A stretch of DNA of 64,000 nucleotides from Cyclobacteriaceae bacterium (GCA_026129485.1 JAHCHY010000001.1:62001-126000), one strand, 5' to 3'; counted from the first letter of the stretch, positions 18,003 through 27,061 are shown. Notes: generated by a model from the letters alone, not told the origin. Translations and numbers: made by a program.

Positions 18003-18703
18003 AACCCACTGCTGAAAACAATCCGAAAACCCCCCTTGCAGTATCCGCTATCTTCTACGTGGGTATTGCCGCGTCAGCCTGGTTCCTGTTCAGCCTGTAT
18101 AACAATCCTGCATTACATTTATTTACGATCGCCTATGCAATTGTAGGGGCTACCATCTTTACCGGTATTGTAGCCGTTGCGCTTTTATCAAGAGCCCGGA
18201 CAAACACCATTGTCTATCTCGAAAAAAGGCAGGCGCATACTGAAGCATCGCATCAGCAAGCCAGCAGCAACAGCAGGCTAAACAGGCGGGCAATCGATAA
18301 CCTGCTCGAAAAAAAGGCCGGTGCCCAACAGGTGCTGAATGAAATCTGCAACCAGCTGCAGGCAGGCCAGGCGGCTTTATATACCCGGGTAGACAAAACC
18401 ATTGAGCTGAAGTTTGGTTATGCTCTTCCTGCTGAAAATAAAATCAACTACCAGGTTGGCGAGGGCCTGATTGGCCGGGTAGCTGCAGAAGGTAAAACAC
18501 TTTACATCGATAAGCTGCCGGATAATTACACCACTGTATTTTCCGGGTTAGGGGTCGCCTCACCGTCATACTTATCGATCACACCGGTTAAGCAGGGAGA
18601 AACTACTGCGGGCGTGATGGAAATAGCCACCTTCTCTCCACTGAGTTACGATACGCTGCTGGACCTGGAGCAGGTAAGTGAAAAACTGGCCACTTTAATC
18701 TGA
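17999..18703 (+). CDS. Membrane-anchored GAF-domain protein
   Basis: 234 residues. Two N-terminal membrane helices (~15-35 and ~42-64) with a tiny loop are followed by a short linker and one GAF domain (~100-234): VLNEICNQLQAGQAALYTRVD, then GEGLIGRVAAEGKTLYIDKLP. The GAF is of the same type as those in the 12494 and 18712 proteins. There is no output domain. It probably adjusts one of the neighbouring signal proteins by dimerisation. It shares an ATGA overlap with the CheB gene and lies 8 bases before the PP2C gene. Confidence 0.85.
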   Translation: MKPTAENNPKTPLAVSAIFYVGIAASAWFLFSLYNNPALHLFTIAYAIVGATIFTGIVAVALLSRARTNTIVYLEKRQAHTEASHQQASSNSRLNRRAIDNLLEKKAGAQQVLNEICNQLQAGQAALYTRVDKTIELKFGYALPAENKINYQVGEGLIGRVAAEGKTLYIDKLPDNYTTVFSGLGVASPSYLSITPVKQGETTAGVMEIATFSPLSYDTLLDLEQVSEKLATLI

Positions 18704-18711
18704 TCTGCAAA

Positions 18712-21363
18712 ATGAAAACGACCTTATTCCGAAATATTAAAATCAGCCTGAAGATCACAGCACTGGTGCTGGTGATGACATTAGCCTCGGTTACGGCTAT
18801 TACCCTGTTTTATTTTTATACCGAAACCGCCAGCACGCAAGTCGGCATTATATCAATACCGGCTGTTATCATCAGCCTGTTCGCTGCAGCCATGTCGCTA
18901 CTGTTTGCGCAGTGGTTCATGCAGCCGCTCGAATCCATGCACCATACCCTGCACATGGTATCCAAAGGAGAGTTACCTGAAAAGTCAGCGCTTCTCACCT
19001 CGGATGAATTTGGCATGATGCAGGCGCGTGTAGACGAGCTGGTGGACATGCTGAAGCAGAGCGCGGAATTTGCGCAAAAGATCGGGGAAGGAAAATTCGA
19101 CACCCCTTTTAAAGCAGCCGGGGAAAATGATTCGCTGGGCATTGCCTTGCTGAACATGCGTAACAGCCTGGTGGAAACCGATAAGAAAGAAAAAGAACGC
19201 AACTGGATTGTGCTGGGATTAGCCGAAGCGGGTGAGATCCTGCGCACGCATGATTCGCTGGACACATTGGGCGATGACATTATCCGCTTTACCATCAATA
19301 AGGTAAATGCGATACAAGGTGCGTTTTATGTTGTAAACAAGGAAGACGAAGGAACGCGGATAGAGCTATGCAACAGCTTTGCCTATAACCGGAAAAAATA
19401 TCTTAAAAGCTCTTTCCGCATAGCCGAAGGGCTTGTAGGGCAGGCTGTGGCCGAACAGGACATGATCTTACGTACGGAAATTCCTGCAGAATACATTACG
19501 ATCTCTTCAGGCATACTGGGAGATAAAAAGCCTTCCTGCATTCTGATCATGCCGTTGATCGCCAACGAAGAAGTGTTTGGCGTAATTGAGCTGGCCGGTT
19601 TTGAAAAGTTTGATGCCTCGCAGGTAAAGTTTGTGCAGGAGCTGGGCACCATGCTGGCCCGTACTATCTTTAACATTAAGGTAAACGAGCGCACACGAAG
19701 GCTGCTGGCCGAATCGCAGGCGATGAGCAACGACCTGAAAGAAAAGCAGGAAGTGCTTCGCCAGAATGCAGAAGAAATGCAGGCCACACAGGAAGAGCTG
19801 CAACGCTCCAACCTGATGCTGGAAGAGCAGGTAGAAGAAGTAAACCATACCCGTAACCGGATGCAATTGCTGCTCGAAAATGCATCGGAAGTAATTACGA
19901 TTTACGAAGAGAATGGAAGCATTCGTTATATCTCGCCTTCGGTGGAAACCATTTTAGGGTATGCTCCTTCCGAGATACAAGGAACTACCGACCTGGAGCA
20001 TGTGCACCCGGATGGCCAGGAAATATATCAAAACCTGTTTGCTCAGCTTAAAGCCAATCCAAACGAGAAAGTTACCGTTCAGTTCGAATACAAAAATAAA
20101 AACGGCCGCTACATCTGGCTGGAAGCTACCGGTACCAACTTCATGTCTAACCGGGCTATTCACGGGTACATTGTAAACTCGCGCGATATAACCGAACGCA
20201 GACGAGCCGAGCAGGAACAACGGATGCGCAGCAAGATGCAGGCGCTTTCCGAAAACTCTACTGACCTGATCGCCCGCCTCGAAGAAGGGTCGATCAGCTA
20301 CATCAACCCGGTTATTGAATCCTATACCGGTAAAGAAGCCGCAGCCTTCATCAACAAAAAAGTTACAGACACCGAGCTGGATCAAACCGTGCTCGAAAGC
20401 TGGCTGCAGATCGTAGAGCAGGTAAACGCCACACAAAACAAAATCTCTACCGAAATGGATTTCCCGAGCGAATTGGGAAAACGGGTGATGCAGATCAGCG
20501 CCATACCGGAATATAACGAGAAAGAAACAATCGAGTCGGTGCTGGTGGTATCGCACGATATTACCGAGCGCAAGCTGATTGAGCTGGACATCCAGAACAA
20601 GAACAAGAAAATCAATGATTCGATCAATTACGCCAAGCGCATTCAGAACGCTATCCTGCCGGATAATTTTGCGATCAGCTCCGCACTGCCCGATTCGTTT
20701 ATCCTGTACAAGCCACGCGATGTGGTAAGCGGTGATTTCCCCTGGTATGTGCAAACGGGCGATGATATTTTTATCGCAGCGGTTGACTGTACCGGTCATG
20801 GCGTACCCGGGGCTTTGCTTTCGCTGATCGGGTACTTCCTGCTAAACGATATAGTGCGCAGCCGCCACGTAACCAACCCGGGGCAAATACTCGACTTGCT
20901 GGATGAAGGTGTTACACAAACCCTGAAGCAAGACCAGGCTAACTCGGCCACCAAAGACGGAATGGACATTGCGCTTTGCCGCATCAACACCAAAACCAAA
21001 ACGCTGGAGTATGCCGGTGCGCACCGCCCGCTATACGTCATGAAAAACAATGTGCTGGAAGAAATAAAGGGAAACAAATTCCCGATTGGCGGTGGTGTGT
21101 ACAAGAATCAAACAAAATTCACCACCACGCAAGTCAAGCTTAACGCGGGCGACTCGGTGTACTTCAGCTCAGACGGGTACCCGGATCAGTTTGGCGGTGC
21201 AGACGGACGCAAGTTCGGATCCAAACGCATGCGCGAGCTGGCTGAAAGGATCCATCACTTACCGGCTCACTTAGCTATGGAAGCCTTCGACCTGGAGTGG
21301 GAAGAATGGCGGGGCACACAGAAGCAAACAGATGATGTATTGCTGATCGGAATAAAATTCTAA
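18712..21363 (+). CDS. HAMP-GAF-PAS PP2C-type (SpoIIE/SiaA-like) protein phosphatase
   Basis: 883 residues. Membrane helices ~15-36 and ~45-66 leave only ~8 residues outside, so no periplasmic sensor domain. Then HAMP ~67-120, GAF ~185-325, a coil with LRQNAEEMQATQEELQR, two PAS domains (~380-500, ~505-620) and a SpoIIE-type PP2C domain (~655-880). Metal-binding acidic motifs are intact: DVVSGDF, DCTGHGVPGALL, DGMDIALC and FSSDGYPDQFG. In Pseudomonas SiaA, a membrane HAMP-PP2C phosphatase dephosphorylates SiaC. With SiaB- and SiaC-type genes directly downstream, the same role is expected here. Confidence 0.92.
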   Translation: MKTTLFRNIKISLKITALVLVMTLASVTAITLFYFYTETASTQVGIISIPAVIISLFAAAMSLLFAQWFMQPLESMHHTLHMVSKGELPEKSALLTSDEFGMMQARVDELVDMLKQSAEFAQKIGEGKFDTPFKAAGENDSLGIALLNMRNSLVETDKKEKERNWIVLGLAEAGEILRTHDSLDTLGDDIIRFTINKVNAIQGAFYVVNKEDEGTRIELCNSFAYNRKKYLKSSFRIAEGLVGQAVAEQDMILRTEIPAEYITISSGILGDKKPSCILIMPLIANEEVFGVIELAGFEKFDASQVKFVQELGTMLARTIFNIKVNERTRRLLAESQAMSNDLKEKQEVLRQNAEEMQATQEELQRSNLMLEEQVEEVNHTRNRMQLLLENASEVITIYEENGSIRYISPSVETILGYAPSEIQGTTDLEHVHPDGQEIYQNLFAQLKANPNEKVTVQFEYKNKNGRYIWLEATGTNFMSNRAIHGYIVNSRDITERRRAEQEQRMRSKMQALSENSTDLIARLEEGSISYINPVIESYTGKEAAAFINKKVTDTELDQTVLESWLQIVEQVNATQNKISTEMDFPSELGKRVMQISAIPEYNEKETIESVLVVSHDITERKLIELDIQNKNKKINDSINYAKRIQNAILPDNFAISSALPDSFILYKPRDVVSGDFPWYVQTGDDIFIAAVDCTGHGVPGALLSLIGYFLLNDIVRSRHVTNPGQILDLLDEGVTQTLKQDQANSATKDGMDIALCRINTKTKTLEYAGAHRPLYVMKNNVLEEIKGNKFPIGGGVYKNQTKFTTTQVKLNAGDSVYFSSDGYPDQFGGADGRKFGSKRMRELAERIHHLPAHLAMEAFDLEWEEWRGTQKQTDDVLLIGIKF

Positions 21364-21416
21364 CAGGAACACTTTAATACTATTCATAATTCATCAACTA
21401 AAAACCAAAAAGCAAA

Positions 21417-21974
21417 ATGAGATTTATCTATGACTTGCACCAATCCATGATCACCCACAATGTGATCCTGATTTATGAAGGTGATTTCACACAGGAAACC
21501 ACCAAGTCCATTCTTTCCATGGCCGAGCGCAACCTTGAATCTTCCGGGGAAGAGTCGGGCATCAAGAAAAGAATTTTCAATGTAATGGTAGAGGCATTGC
21601 AGAACATTGTGAAGCACAGCGATGAAATAGAGGTGGATAAAAGCAAAAGCCACGCAGCCATCTTTTTGATTGGCAACGAGCAAAGCCGCTACTCCATTAT
21701 GTCAGGCAACCCGGTGCGCAAGGAAAATATTCCTACGCTTAAAAATGCGCTTGAAAAAATCAACAGCTTAGATAAAGACGGGTTGAAAGAGCTGTACAAG
21801 GAGATCATTAAAAACACCACGATATCCGAAAAAGGAGGCGCAGGCCTGGGCTTTGTAGATATGGCCCGCAAGTCTGGCGAAAAATTAGAGTGGGATTTTG
21901 TTGATGTTAACGAGGAGTACTCATTCTTCTGCCTGAAAGTTAACATAGCCCGCGCAAAAGAAGCTGTAGCTTAA
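21417..21974 (+). CDS. siaB: SiaB-family protein kinase (GHKL type)
   Basis: 185 residues. The RsbW/SpoIIAB-like ATPase fold is seen from an N box NVMVEALQNIVKHS (residues 55-68, with Glu59 and Asn63) and a glycine-rich G box SEKGGAGLGFVDMARKSG near 140-155. Length and the start (MRFIYDLHQSMITHNVILIYEG) fit the SiaB family, formerly an unnamed domain. SiaB phosphorylates SiaC in Pseudomonas. It lies 53 bases after the PP2C gene and 29 before the SiaC-type gene. Function here is by homology and context. Confidence 0.9.
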   Translation: MRFIYDLHQSMITHNVILIYEGDFTQETTKSILSMAERNLESSGEESGIKKRIFNVMVEALQNIVKHSDEIEVDKSKSHAAIFLIGNEQSRYSIMSGNPVRKENIPTLKNALEKINSLDKDGLKELYKEIIKNTTISEKGGAGLGFVDMARKSGEKLEWDFVDVNEEYSFFCLKVNIARAKEAVA

Positions 21975-22003
21975 TCTAATCATTTTTAAACGATACAATC
22001 ATT

Positions 22004-22366
22004 ATGGAAATCTTAAATATTGAAGGTGCCGAAGATACACCCAAAATTATCTTAGACAGGACAAACGGAATTTTCGAAATCTCCGGAAGATCATTGCCCG
22101 AAGATTCAGCCGAGTTTTATAAGCCTGTGTTGGAATGGCTGAAAAGCTATTCCGGTCAATCCAACAGCGCTACTGATTTTGTATTCAAGCTGGAGTATTT
22201 CAATACAGCCTCATCCAAATTGATCCTCGATGTGCTCTCCTCGTTGGAAAGCATTGGCGGAACTACCGTGCATTGGTATCACCACGAAGATGACGAGGAT
22301 ATGCAGGAGGCCGGCCAGGAATTTTCAGAGCTGGTAGAAATCCCATTTGAATTCAGGACCTATTAA
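22004..22366 (+). CDS. siaC: SiaC-family regulatory phosphoprotein (DUF1987)
   Basis: 120 residues, the usual length. Family features are PKIILDRTNGIFEISGRSLPE and a C-terminal acidic tail with WYHHEDDEDM. The phosphorylation region reads YFNTASSK, and the Thr is residue 68, the same number as the phosphothreonine reported for Pseudomonas SiaC. SiaC resembles anti-anti-sigma folds but normally activates the diguanylate cyclase SiaD. No GGDEF protein lies in the window, and the neighbour 42 bases downstream is an ABC transporter, so the target is probably different. Confidence 0.92.
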   Translation: MEILNIEGAEDTPKIILDRTNGIFEISGRSLPEDSAEFYKPVLEWLKSYSGQSNSATDFVFKLEYFNTASSKLILDVLSSLESIGGTTVHWYHHEDDEDMQEAGQEFSELVEIPFEFRTY

Positions 22367-22408
22367 TTCTTACACATTTAACGGGTAACCATTACCCAAT
22401 ACTGCGCC

Positions 22409-25400
22409 ATGAGTGAGGAAATTCTCAAAGCCTTAACACAACTCTTCGCCATCATCAGCAAGCAGGATGATGGTGTAACCGAAGACGAACGCGATTTCGT
22501 GATCCGCTTCTTTCAACAGGAGCTGGATCATGATTCCGTTAAGGAGTATGTGGAATATTTCGATCAGGTATCGGGTTATAACCAGCAAGGCGCAGAAGAA
22601 GATGCCAAACGGCTTACTTCCGTAAAAGACTCGGTAAGAACACTGGGCATTTGCCGCAAGATCAACAAAACGCTTACGCAAAAGCAAAAGGTGATCGTGC
22701 TGATCCGTTTGATCGAAATGATCAATGCCGAACATGCGCTGTCCGGGCAGGCTATGGAAATCATCAACACCGTAGCGAATGTGTTTAACATTGGCGAGCA
22801 CGAGTACAGCCTTACGGCAGCATTTGTAGCGGCACGCGAAAGCCATACTCCCCCCGACCTGGCCGACCTGCGCATGATGGATGTACGCACCCATGACGAA
22901 GCCCATCAGAATACAGCCAACGGCTACCTGCTGTTTATGGTGGTGCGCAGCACCGCTACCTACTTTGTAAAGTATGTAGGCCACGGTGCCAATATGCTGA
23001 ATGGCTTTCACATGCAACCCAACCGGGTTTATCTTTTTTCGCATGGCAGCACGGTTAGAATGGCATCGGGCGATGCCGTGTATTACAGCGACCTCGTTTC
23101 GTATTTCAACAAAGATTTACAAACCATTAAGCTGTCGTTTAATGCCAATATTGAGGAGTTCAGGTTTGCCACGGGAGCCGTAGGATTGCGCCATGTTGAA
23201 ATTGCAGAAGGAGCGGGAAAGCTGATCGGTATAATGGGCGCCAGCGGTGCAGGTAAAACCACTTTGCTTAATGTGATGGCCGGGTTAGAAAAACCAGGCA
23301 AAGGAGAAATTCTTATCAATGGCATTAACATTCATACCGAAAAAGAAAAAATTCAAGGTGTAATCGGGTATGTATCGCAGGATGATCTGCTGATCGAAGA
23401 GCTTACCGTTTACCAGAACCTGTACTTCAATGCAAAGCTCTGCTTTGCGCATTTTACGGAAGAAGAAATTCAGGCGCGCGTAAACGAGGTGCTGGAAGAC
23501 CTTGGCCTGGATCAGCGCAAAAACCTGAGAGTGGGTTCCGCACTGGACAAAACCATTAGCGGTGGCCAGCGTAAGCGCCTCAACATTGCGCTTGAGCTAA
23601 TCCGCGAGCCGGCCGTGCTCTTCCTGGACGAACCGACATCCGGTCTTTCCTCGCGCGATTCTGAAAATGTAATTGACTTGCTGAAAGAGCTGTCGATGAA
23701 AGGCAAGCTCATCTTCGTGGTCATTCACCAGCCTTCATCTGACATCTACAAGATGTTTGACAAGATGATCATTATGGATACCGGTGGCTATCCTGCCTAC
23801 TACGGCATACCGGTTGAAGCCATCAAGTATTTTAAAAAAGCCACGCACCAGGTAGATGCGAACAGGGGGCAGTGTGAAGTGTGCGCCAACGTTAACCCCG
23901 AACAGATCTTTAACATTATGGAAGCGAAGGTGGTGGATGAGTATGGCCAGACCACGGCCAAACGAAAAATCACGCCCGTGCAATGGCACGAAATGTATTC
24001 CGAAAAATTTACGATTGACCCGGTACCAAACGAACAGGAAGCGCCTCCAAAATCATTGAGCCTTCCTACCAAAACCAGGCAGACTTTGATTTATGCGTGG
24101 CGCGATTTCGCAGCCAAAATCAGCAATAAGCAATACCTGCTTATCAACCTGCTGGAAGCGCCCCTGCTGGCCATCATACTGGCCTTTATAACCCGCTACA
24201 AAAGCAGCCCGGACGGGATGGAATACCAGTTCCGGTATAACGACAACATTCCGGCATTTATGCTGATGAGCATTGTGGTTGCATTATTCATGGGCTTAAC
24301 CGTAAGCGCAGAAGAAATTATTCGCGACCGGAAAATTCTGAAGCGCGAATCGTTCCTGAACCTGAGCTGGTCCAGCTACATTTTTTCCAAGCTCGGCATC
24401 CTGTTCCTGCTTTCGGCCATACAAATGTTGCTGTTTGTTGTGATCAGCAACCTGGTACTGGAAATACACGGCATGACCTTTATGTTCTGGATCATCTTAT
24501 TCTCAACCGCCTGCTTTGCCAATGTGCTGGGGCTTAACATTTCATCTGCATTCAACTCGGCCGTTACGGTTTACATTCTCATTCCCCTGCTGCTTATTCC
24601 ACAAATGATCTTAAGCGGGTTATTATTCAAGTTCGATAAGCTAAACGAGCTCATCAGCAACAAAGGCAAGGTTCCGGTTGTGGCCGACCTGATGGCTTCG
24701 CGCTGGGCATACGAGGCGATGGCTGTGCACCAGTTTACCCGTAACGGGTACGAAAAATATTTTTATGATGAAGAACGTGAACGTTCACAGGCCGATGTAA
24801 AATCCACCTTTATGGCCGGGGAGCTTAAGAACAGCAACGCATTCCTGTTGGCCAATTTTCAAAACCCGAACGATTCCATACAGAAATTAGTCGCTCACCA
24901 CATCAGCATCCTGCGGTCGGTATTGCGGAATGAGCCCTCCTACACCGCATCGCTTCCCAGCATCAAAACCTACAACAAGGTATGCGGAGAAAACCTGGAA
25001 TCTTTCCTGGACGGCTACAAGTATTACTACAAAAATAAATTCAAAGAGAAGGATCAGCTTATTGAGAAAAAGATGGCCTTCTATGAACAACAAGGTTGGA
25101 ATATAACAGCGAATAAAAACAAACATTACAACGAAACGCTGGCCGAGCTGGTGCGAAACATCACCACCAAAGACCGGGTGCTGGAATATAACAGCCAACT
25201 GCTGCAACAGGTCGATCCGGTTTTTCAGTCGCCCGATCCCGCTCACTTTGCCGATTACCGGGCGGTATTTTTCGCGCCTGAAAAAAACTGGTTGTATTTA
25301 CACATTCCCACTCCTGTTTTCAATCTCCTGGTTATTTGGAGCATGTCTGCGCTGCTATACTATCTGCTGTACAAGGAAGCTTTCCGAAAAGCGATTAACC

Positions 25401-25432
25401 TGTTAAGCACTATCCATAAAAGAAAATCATAA
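22409..25432 (+). CDS. TerB-like / ABCG-type ABC transporter with large extra domain
   Basis: 1007 residues. Residues 1-145 are an all-helical acidic TerB-like domain (ISKQDDGVTEDERDFVIRFF). A beta-rich linker (~170-260) precedes an ABC ATPase: Walker A GASGAGKTT (~277), signature ISGGQRKRLN (~384), Walker B VLFLDEPTSG (~406), H-loop VIHQPSS. Membrane helices begin near 570 and follow ABCG order. Between the fifth and last helices lies an unusual ~210-residue soluble segment (~750-960, probably outside the membrane), then a terminal helix (~965-990). As a half-transporter it should dimerise. Position after siaB and siaC suggests it is the output they control. Cargo unknown. Confidence 0.85.
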   Translation: MSEEILKALTQLFAIISKQDDGVTEDERDFVIRFFQQELDHDSVKEYVEYFDQVSGYNQQGAEEDAKRLTSVKDSVRTLGICRKINKTLTQKQKVIVLIRLIEMINAEHALSGQAMEIINTVANVFNIGEHEYSLTAAFVAARESHTPPDLADLRMMDVRTHDEAHQNTANGYLLFMVVRSTATYFVKYVGHGANMLNGFHMQPNRVYLFSHGSTVRMASGDAVYYSDLVSYFNKDLQTIKLSFNANIEEFRFATGAVGLRHVEIAEGAGKLIGIMGASGAGKTTLLNVMAGLEKPGKGEILINGINIHTEKEKIQGVIGYVSQDDLLIEELTVYQNLYFNAKLCFAHFTEEEIQARVNEVLEDLGLDQRKNLRVGSALDKTISGGQRKRLNIALELIREPAVLFLDEPTSGLSSRDSENVIDLLKELSMKGKLIFVVIHQPSSDIYKMFDKMIIMDTGGYPAYYGIPVEAIKYFKKATHQVDANRGQCEVCANVNPEQIFNIMEAKVVDEYGQTTAKRKITPVQWHEMYSEKFTIDPVPNEQEAPPKSLSLPTKTRQTLIYAWRDFAAKISNKQYLLINLLEAPLLAIILAFITRYKSSPDGMEYQFRYNDNIPAFMLMSIVVALFMGLTVSAEEIIRDRKILKRESFLNLSWSSYIFSKLGILFLLSAIQMLLFVVISNLVLEIHGMTFMFWIILFSTACFANVLGLNISSAFNSAVTVYILIPLLLIPQMILSGLLFKFDKLNELISNKGKVPVVADLMASRWAYEAMAVHQFTRNGYEKYFYDEERERSQADVKSTFMAGELKNSNAFLLANFQNPNDSIQKLVAHHISILRSVLRNEPSYTASLPSIKTYNKVCGENLESFLDGYKYYYKNKFKEKDQLIEKKMAFYEQQGWNITANKNKHYNETLAELVRNITTKDRVLEYNSQLLQQVDPVFQSPDPAHFADYRAVFFAPEKNWLYLHIPTPVFNLLVIWSMSALLYYLLYKEAFRKAINLLSTIHKRKS

Positions 25433-25444
25433 ACACAATTATCC

Positions 25445-25861
25445 ATGAACTCAAATCTTAAAATAACTGCATTTCTCTGTTTTATAATGCTAAGTCATGT
25501 TACACTGGCAAATCCTAAAACAGCCATCGACACGCTCCACACAGCAACTCATGCGGCTGATACGATCGGGCCTGTTATCAGCGCTTCCATTGTTTACAAG
25601 CATATCCATCTCAAAAATTACCGGAGCGCTTCCACCATAAGCAAAGCAACCGTGTTTCCGAAAAGCAGCGAGCTTACCGTTGCCGGAACGGATGCGTCCG
25701 GTATCCAGGAAATTTACGTTAGCCATGACAATGCAACCGAAATGCCTTACAAGGAACCGATCAGGCTTACTGCGCGCGGACGACACACGGCCCGCATACG
25801 GGCGGTTGATACGCTGGGGAATGAAACGGTTTACAGCTTCGATTATATTATTAGTGAGTAA
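25445..25861 (+). CDS. Small secreted beta-sandwich protein, function unknown
   Basis: 138 residues with a signal peptide (cleaved near TLANP, about residue 23). The mature part looks Ig-like: SELTVAGTDASGIQEIYVS, then TARGRHTARIRAVDTLGNETVYSFDYII, which resembles the OmpL47/chitobiase C-terminal type of repeat. It starts 12 bases after the ABC transporter stop and is the last gene of the block. It may be an extracytoplasmic partner or cargo. Function not assigned. Confidence 0.6.
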   Translation: MNSNLKITAFLCFIMLSHVTLANPKTAIDTLHTATHAADTIGPVISASIVYKHIHLKNYRSASTISKATVFPKSSELTVAGTDASGIQEIYVSHDNATEMPYKEPIRLTARGRHTARIRAVDTLGNETVYSFDYIISE

Positions 25862-25984
25862 TGTTCTTCTAAACAATCAAGGCTATGGACTGTCGTTGCC
25901 AACTGTAGTGCTTACAATCGCGGAGTGCGAGGCGGGACTATAAACTCCGTGAATCTGTGGTTACTATAATGCTTTAAGAAAAGG

Positions 25985-27061
25985 TTATAAATAATCGTTG
26001 CCGTTTGGTTTACTTTTCAGATCGTTCACAAACCTGCGAAACAGCTCTTCCTTATCCTTTTCGCACACGATAAACACGTTATCAAATGCACCAACCAGGT
26101 AACCGTTAAGGCCCTGGGCTACAATCAGCTTATCCTTTGGCCCTTTGATTACGCTGTTGCGCGTATCATAAATCATGGCATCGGCACTAATGGCGTTGTT
26201 GTTCTCATCCCTGGCAGAATTATCGTACAACGAATTCCACGAGCCCAGGTCGGACCAGGCAAAGCTGCTGAGCCACACATACACATTATCGGCTTTCTCC
26301 ATAATACCGTAGTCGATGGAAATATTTTTGGTTTGTGCGTATGCGCTCTCCAACGCTTTTCTTTCGCTGCCGGTATCAAACTGGGTTGCCGCTTCTTCAA
26401 ATACTTCGGCCATTTCGGGCAGGTGCTTCTGGAAAGCCTGCAGGATTGCCTTAACACCCCACACAAAAATTCCAGCGTTCCATAAAAAATCCCCGCTCTG
26501 CAAAAAGGTTTTTGCCAGCGCCAGCTCAGGCTTTTCGGTAAAGGTCTTTACTTTTTTAAGCGCCTGTTTGCCATCTAAGTATTGAATATACCCATACCCG
26601 GTTTCCGGGCGGGTCGGTTTTATGCCCAGCGTAATCAGTTTATCCTGCTCTTTCGCTTTCTCCAGGCACTTTACTATGGTTTGCTGAAAATCAGCCTCGT
26701 TCAGAATCAAATGATCAGACGGGCTAACCACCACTACGGCTTCGGGATTCAGCTTGTGAATTTTATGACAGGCAAATGCAATGCACGGAGCGGTGTTTTT
26801 ACGCATCGGCTCGGTAAGCACCTGGTGCGGGGCAAGGCCCGGCAACTGTTGTAGTGTAATGGCCGCGTGCTCTTCGTTGGTTACCACGAAAATATTTCCT
26901 GGCGGACACAGCGGCAGGAAACGTTCGTAACTGGATTGCAGCAATGTTTTGCCGATTCCCAATACATCCAAAAATTGTTTGGGCCTGCTGTTACGGCTAT
27001 AGGGCCAGAAACGGGTACCTACACCCCCGGCCATCAGCACTACGTAAAGATTTTTATCCAT
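25985..27061 (-). CDS. manC: Mannose-1-phosphate guanylyltransferase
   Basis: 358 residues. The nucleotidyltransferase signature AGGVGTRFWPYSRNSRPKQF is at residues 11-30, with the sugar-phosphate motifs VSPSDHLI and TFTEKPELA. The length matches the single-domain GDP-mannose pyrophosphorylase without the C-terminal isomerase. It makes GDP-mannose from mannose-1-phosphate and GTP for surface glycans. It is the second gene of a minus-strand pair, 29 bases after kdsD. It is convergent with the block ending at 25861; the 123 bases between hold only a weak CGGAGT/ACTCCG stem. Confidence 0.9.
   Translation of the reverse strand: MDKNLYVVLMAGGVGTRFWPYSRNSRPKQFLDVLGIGKTLLQSSYERFLPLCPPGNIFVVTNEEHAAITLQQLPGLAPHQVLTEPMRKNTAPCIAFACHKIHKLNPEAVVVVSPSDHLILNEADFQQTIVKCLEKAKEQDKLITLGIKPTRPETGYGYIQYLDGKQALKKVKTFTEKPELALAKTFLQSGDFLWNAGIFVWGVKAILQAFQKHLPEMAEVFEEAATQFDTGSERKALESAYAQTKNISIDYGIMEKADNVYVWLSSFAWSDLGSWNSLYDNSARDENNNAISADAMIYDTRNSVIKGPKDKLIVAQGLNGYLVGAFDNVFIVCEKDKEELFRRFVNDLKSKPNGNDYL

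Noticed and set aside
19954-20799. A long open frame (281 codons) on the minus strand inside the PP2C gene
   Set aside because: It lies wholly antisense to a clear coding gene with intact PAS and PP2C motifs, and its translation shows no recognisable domain, so it is a shadow of GC and codon bias.
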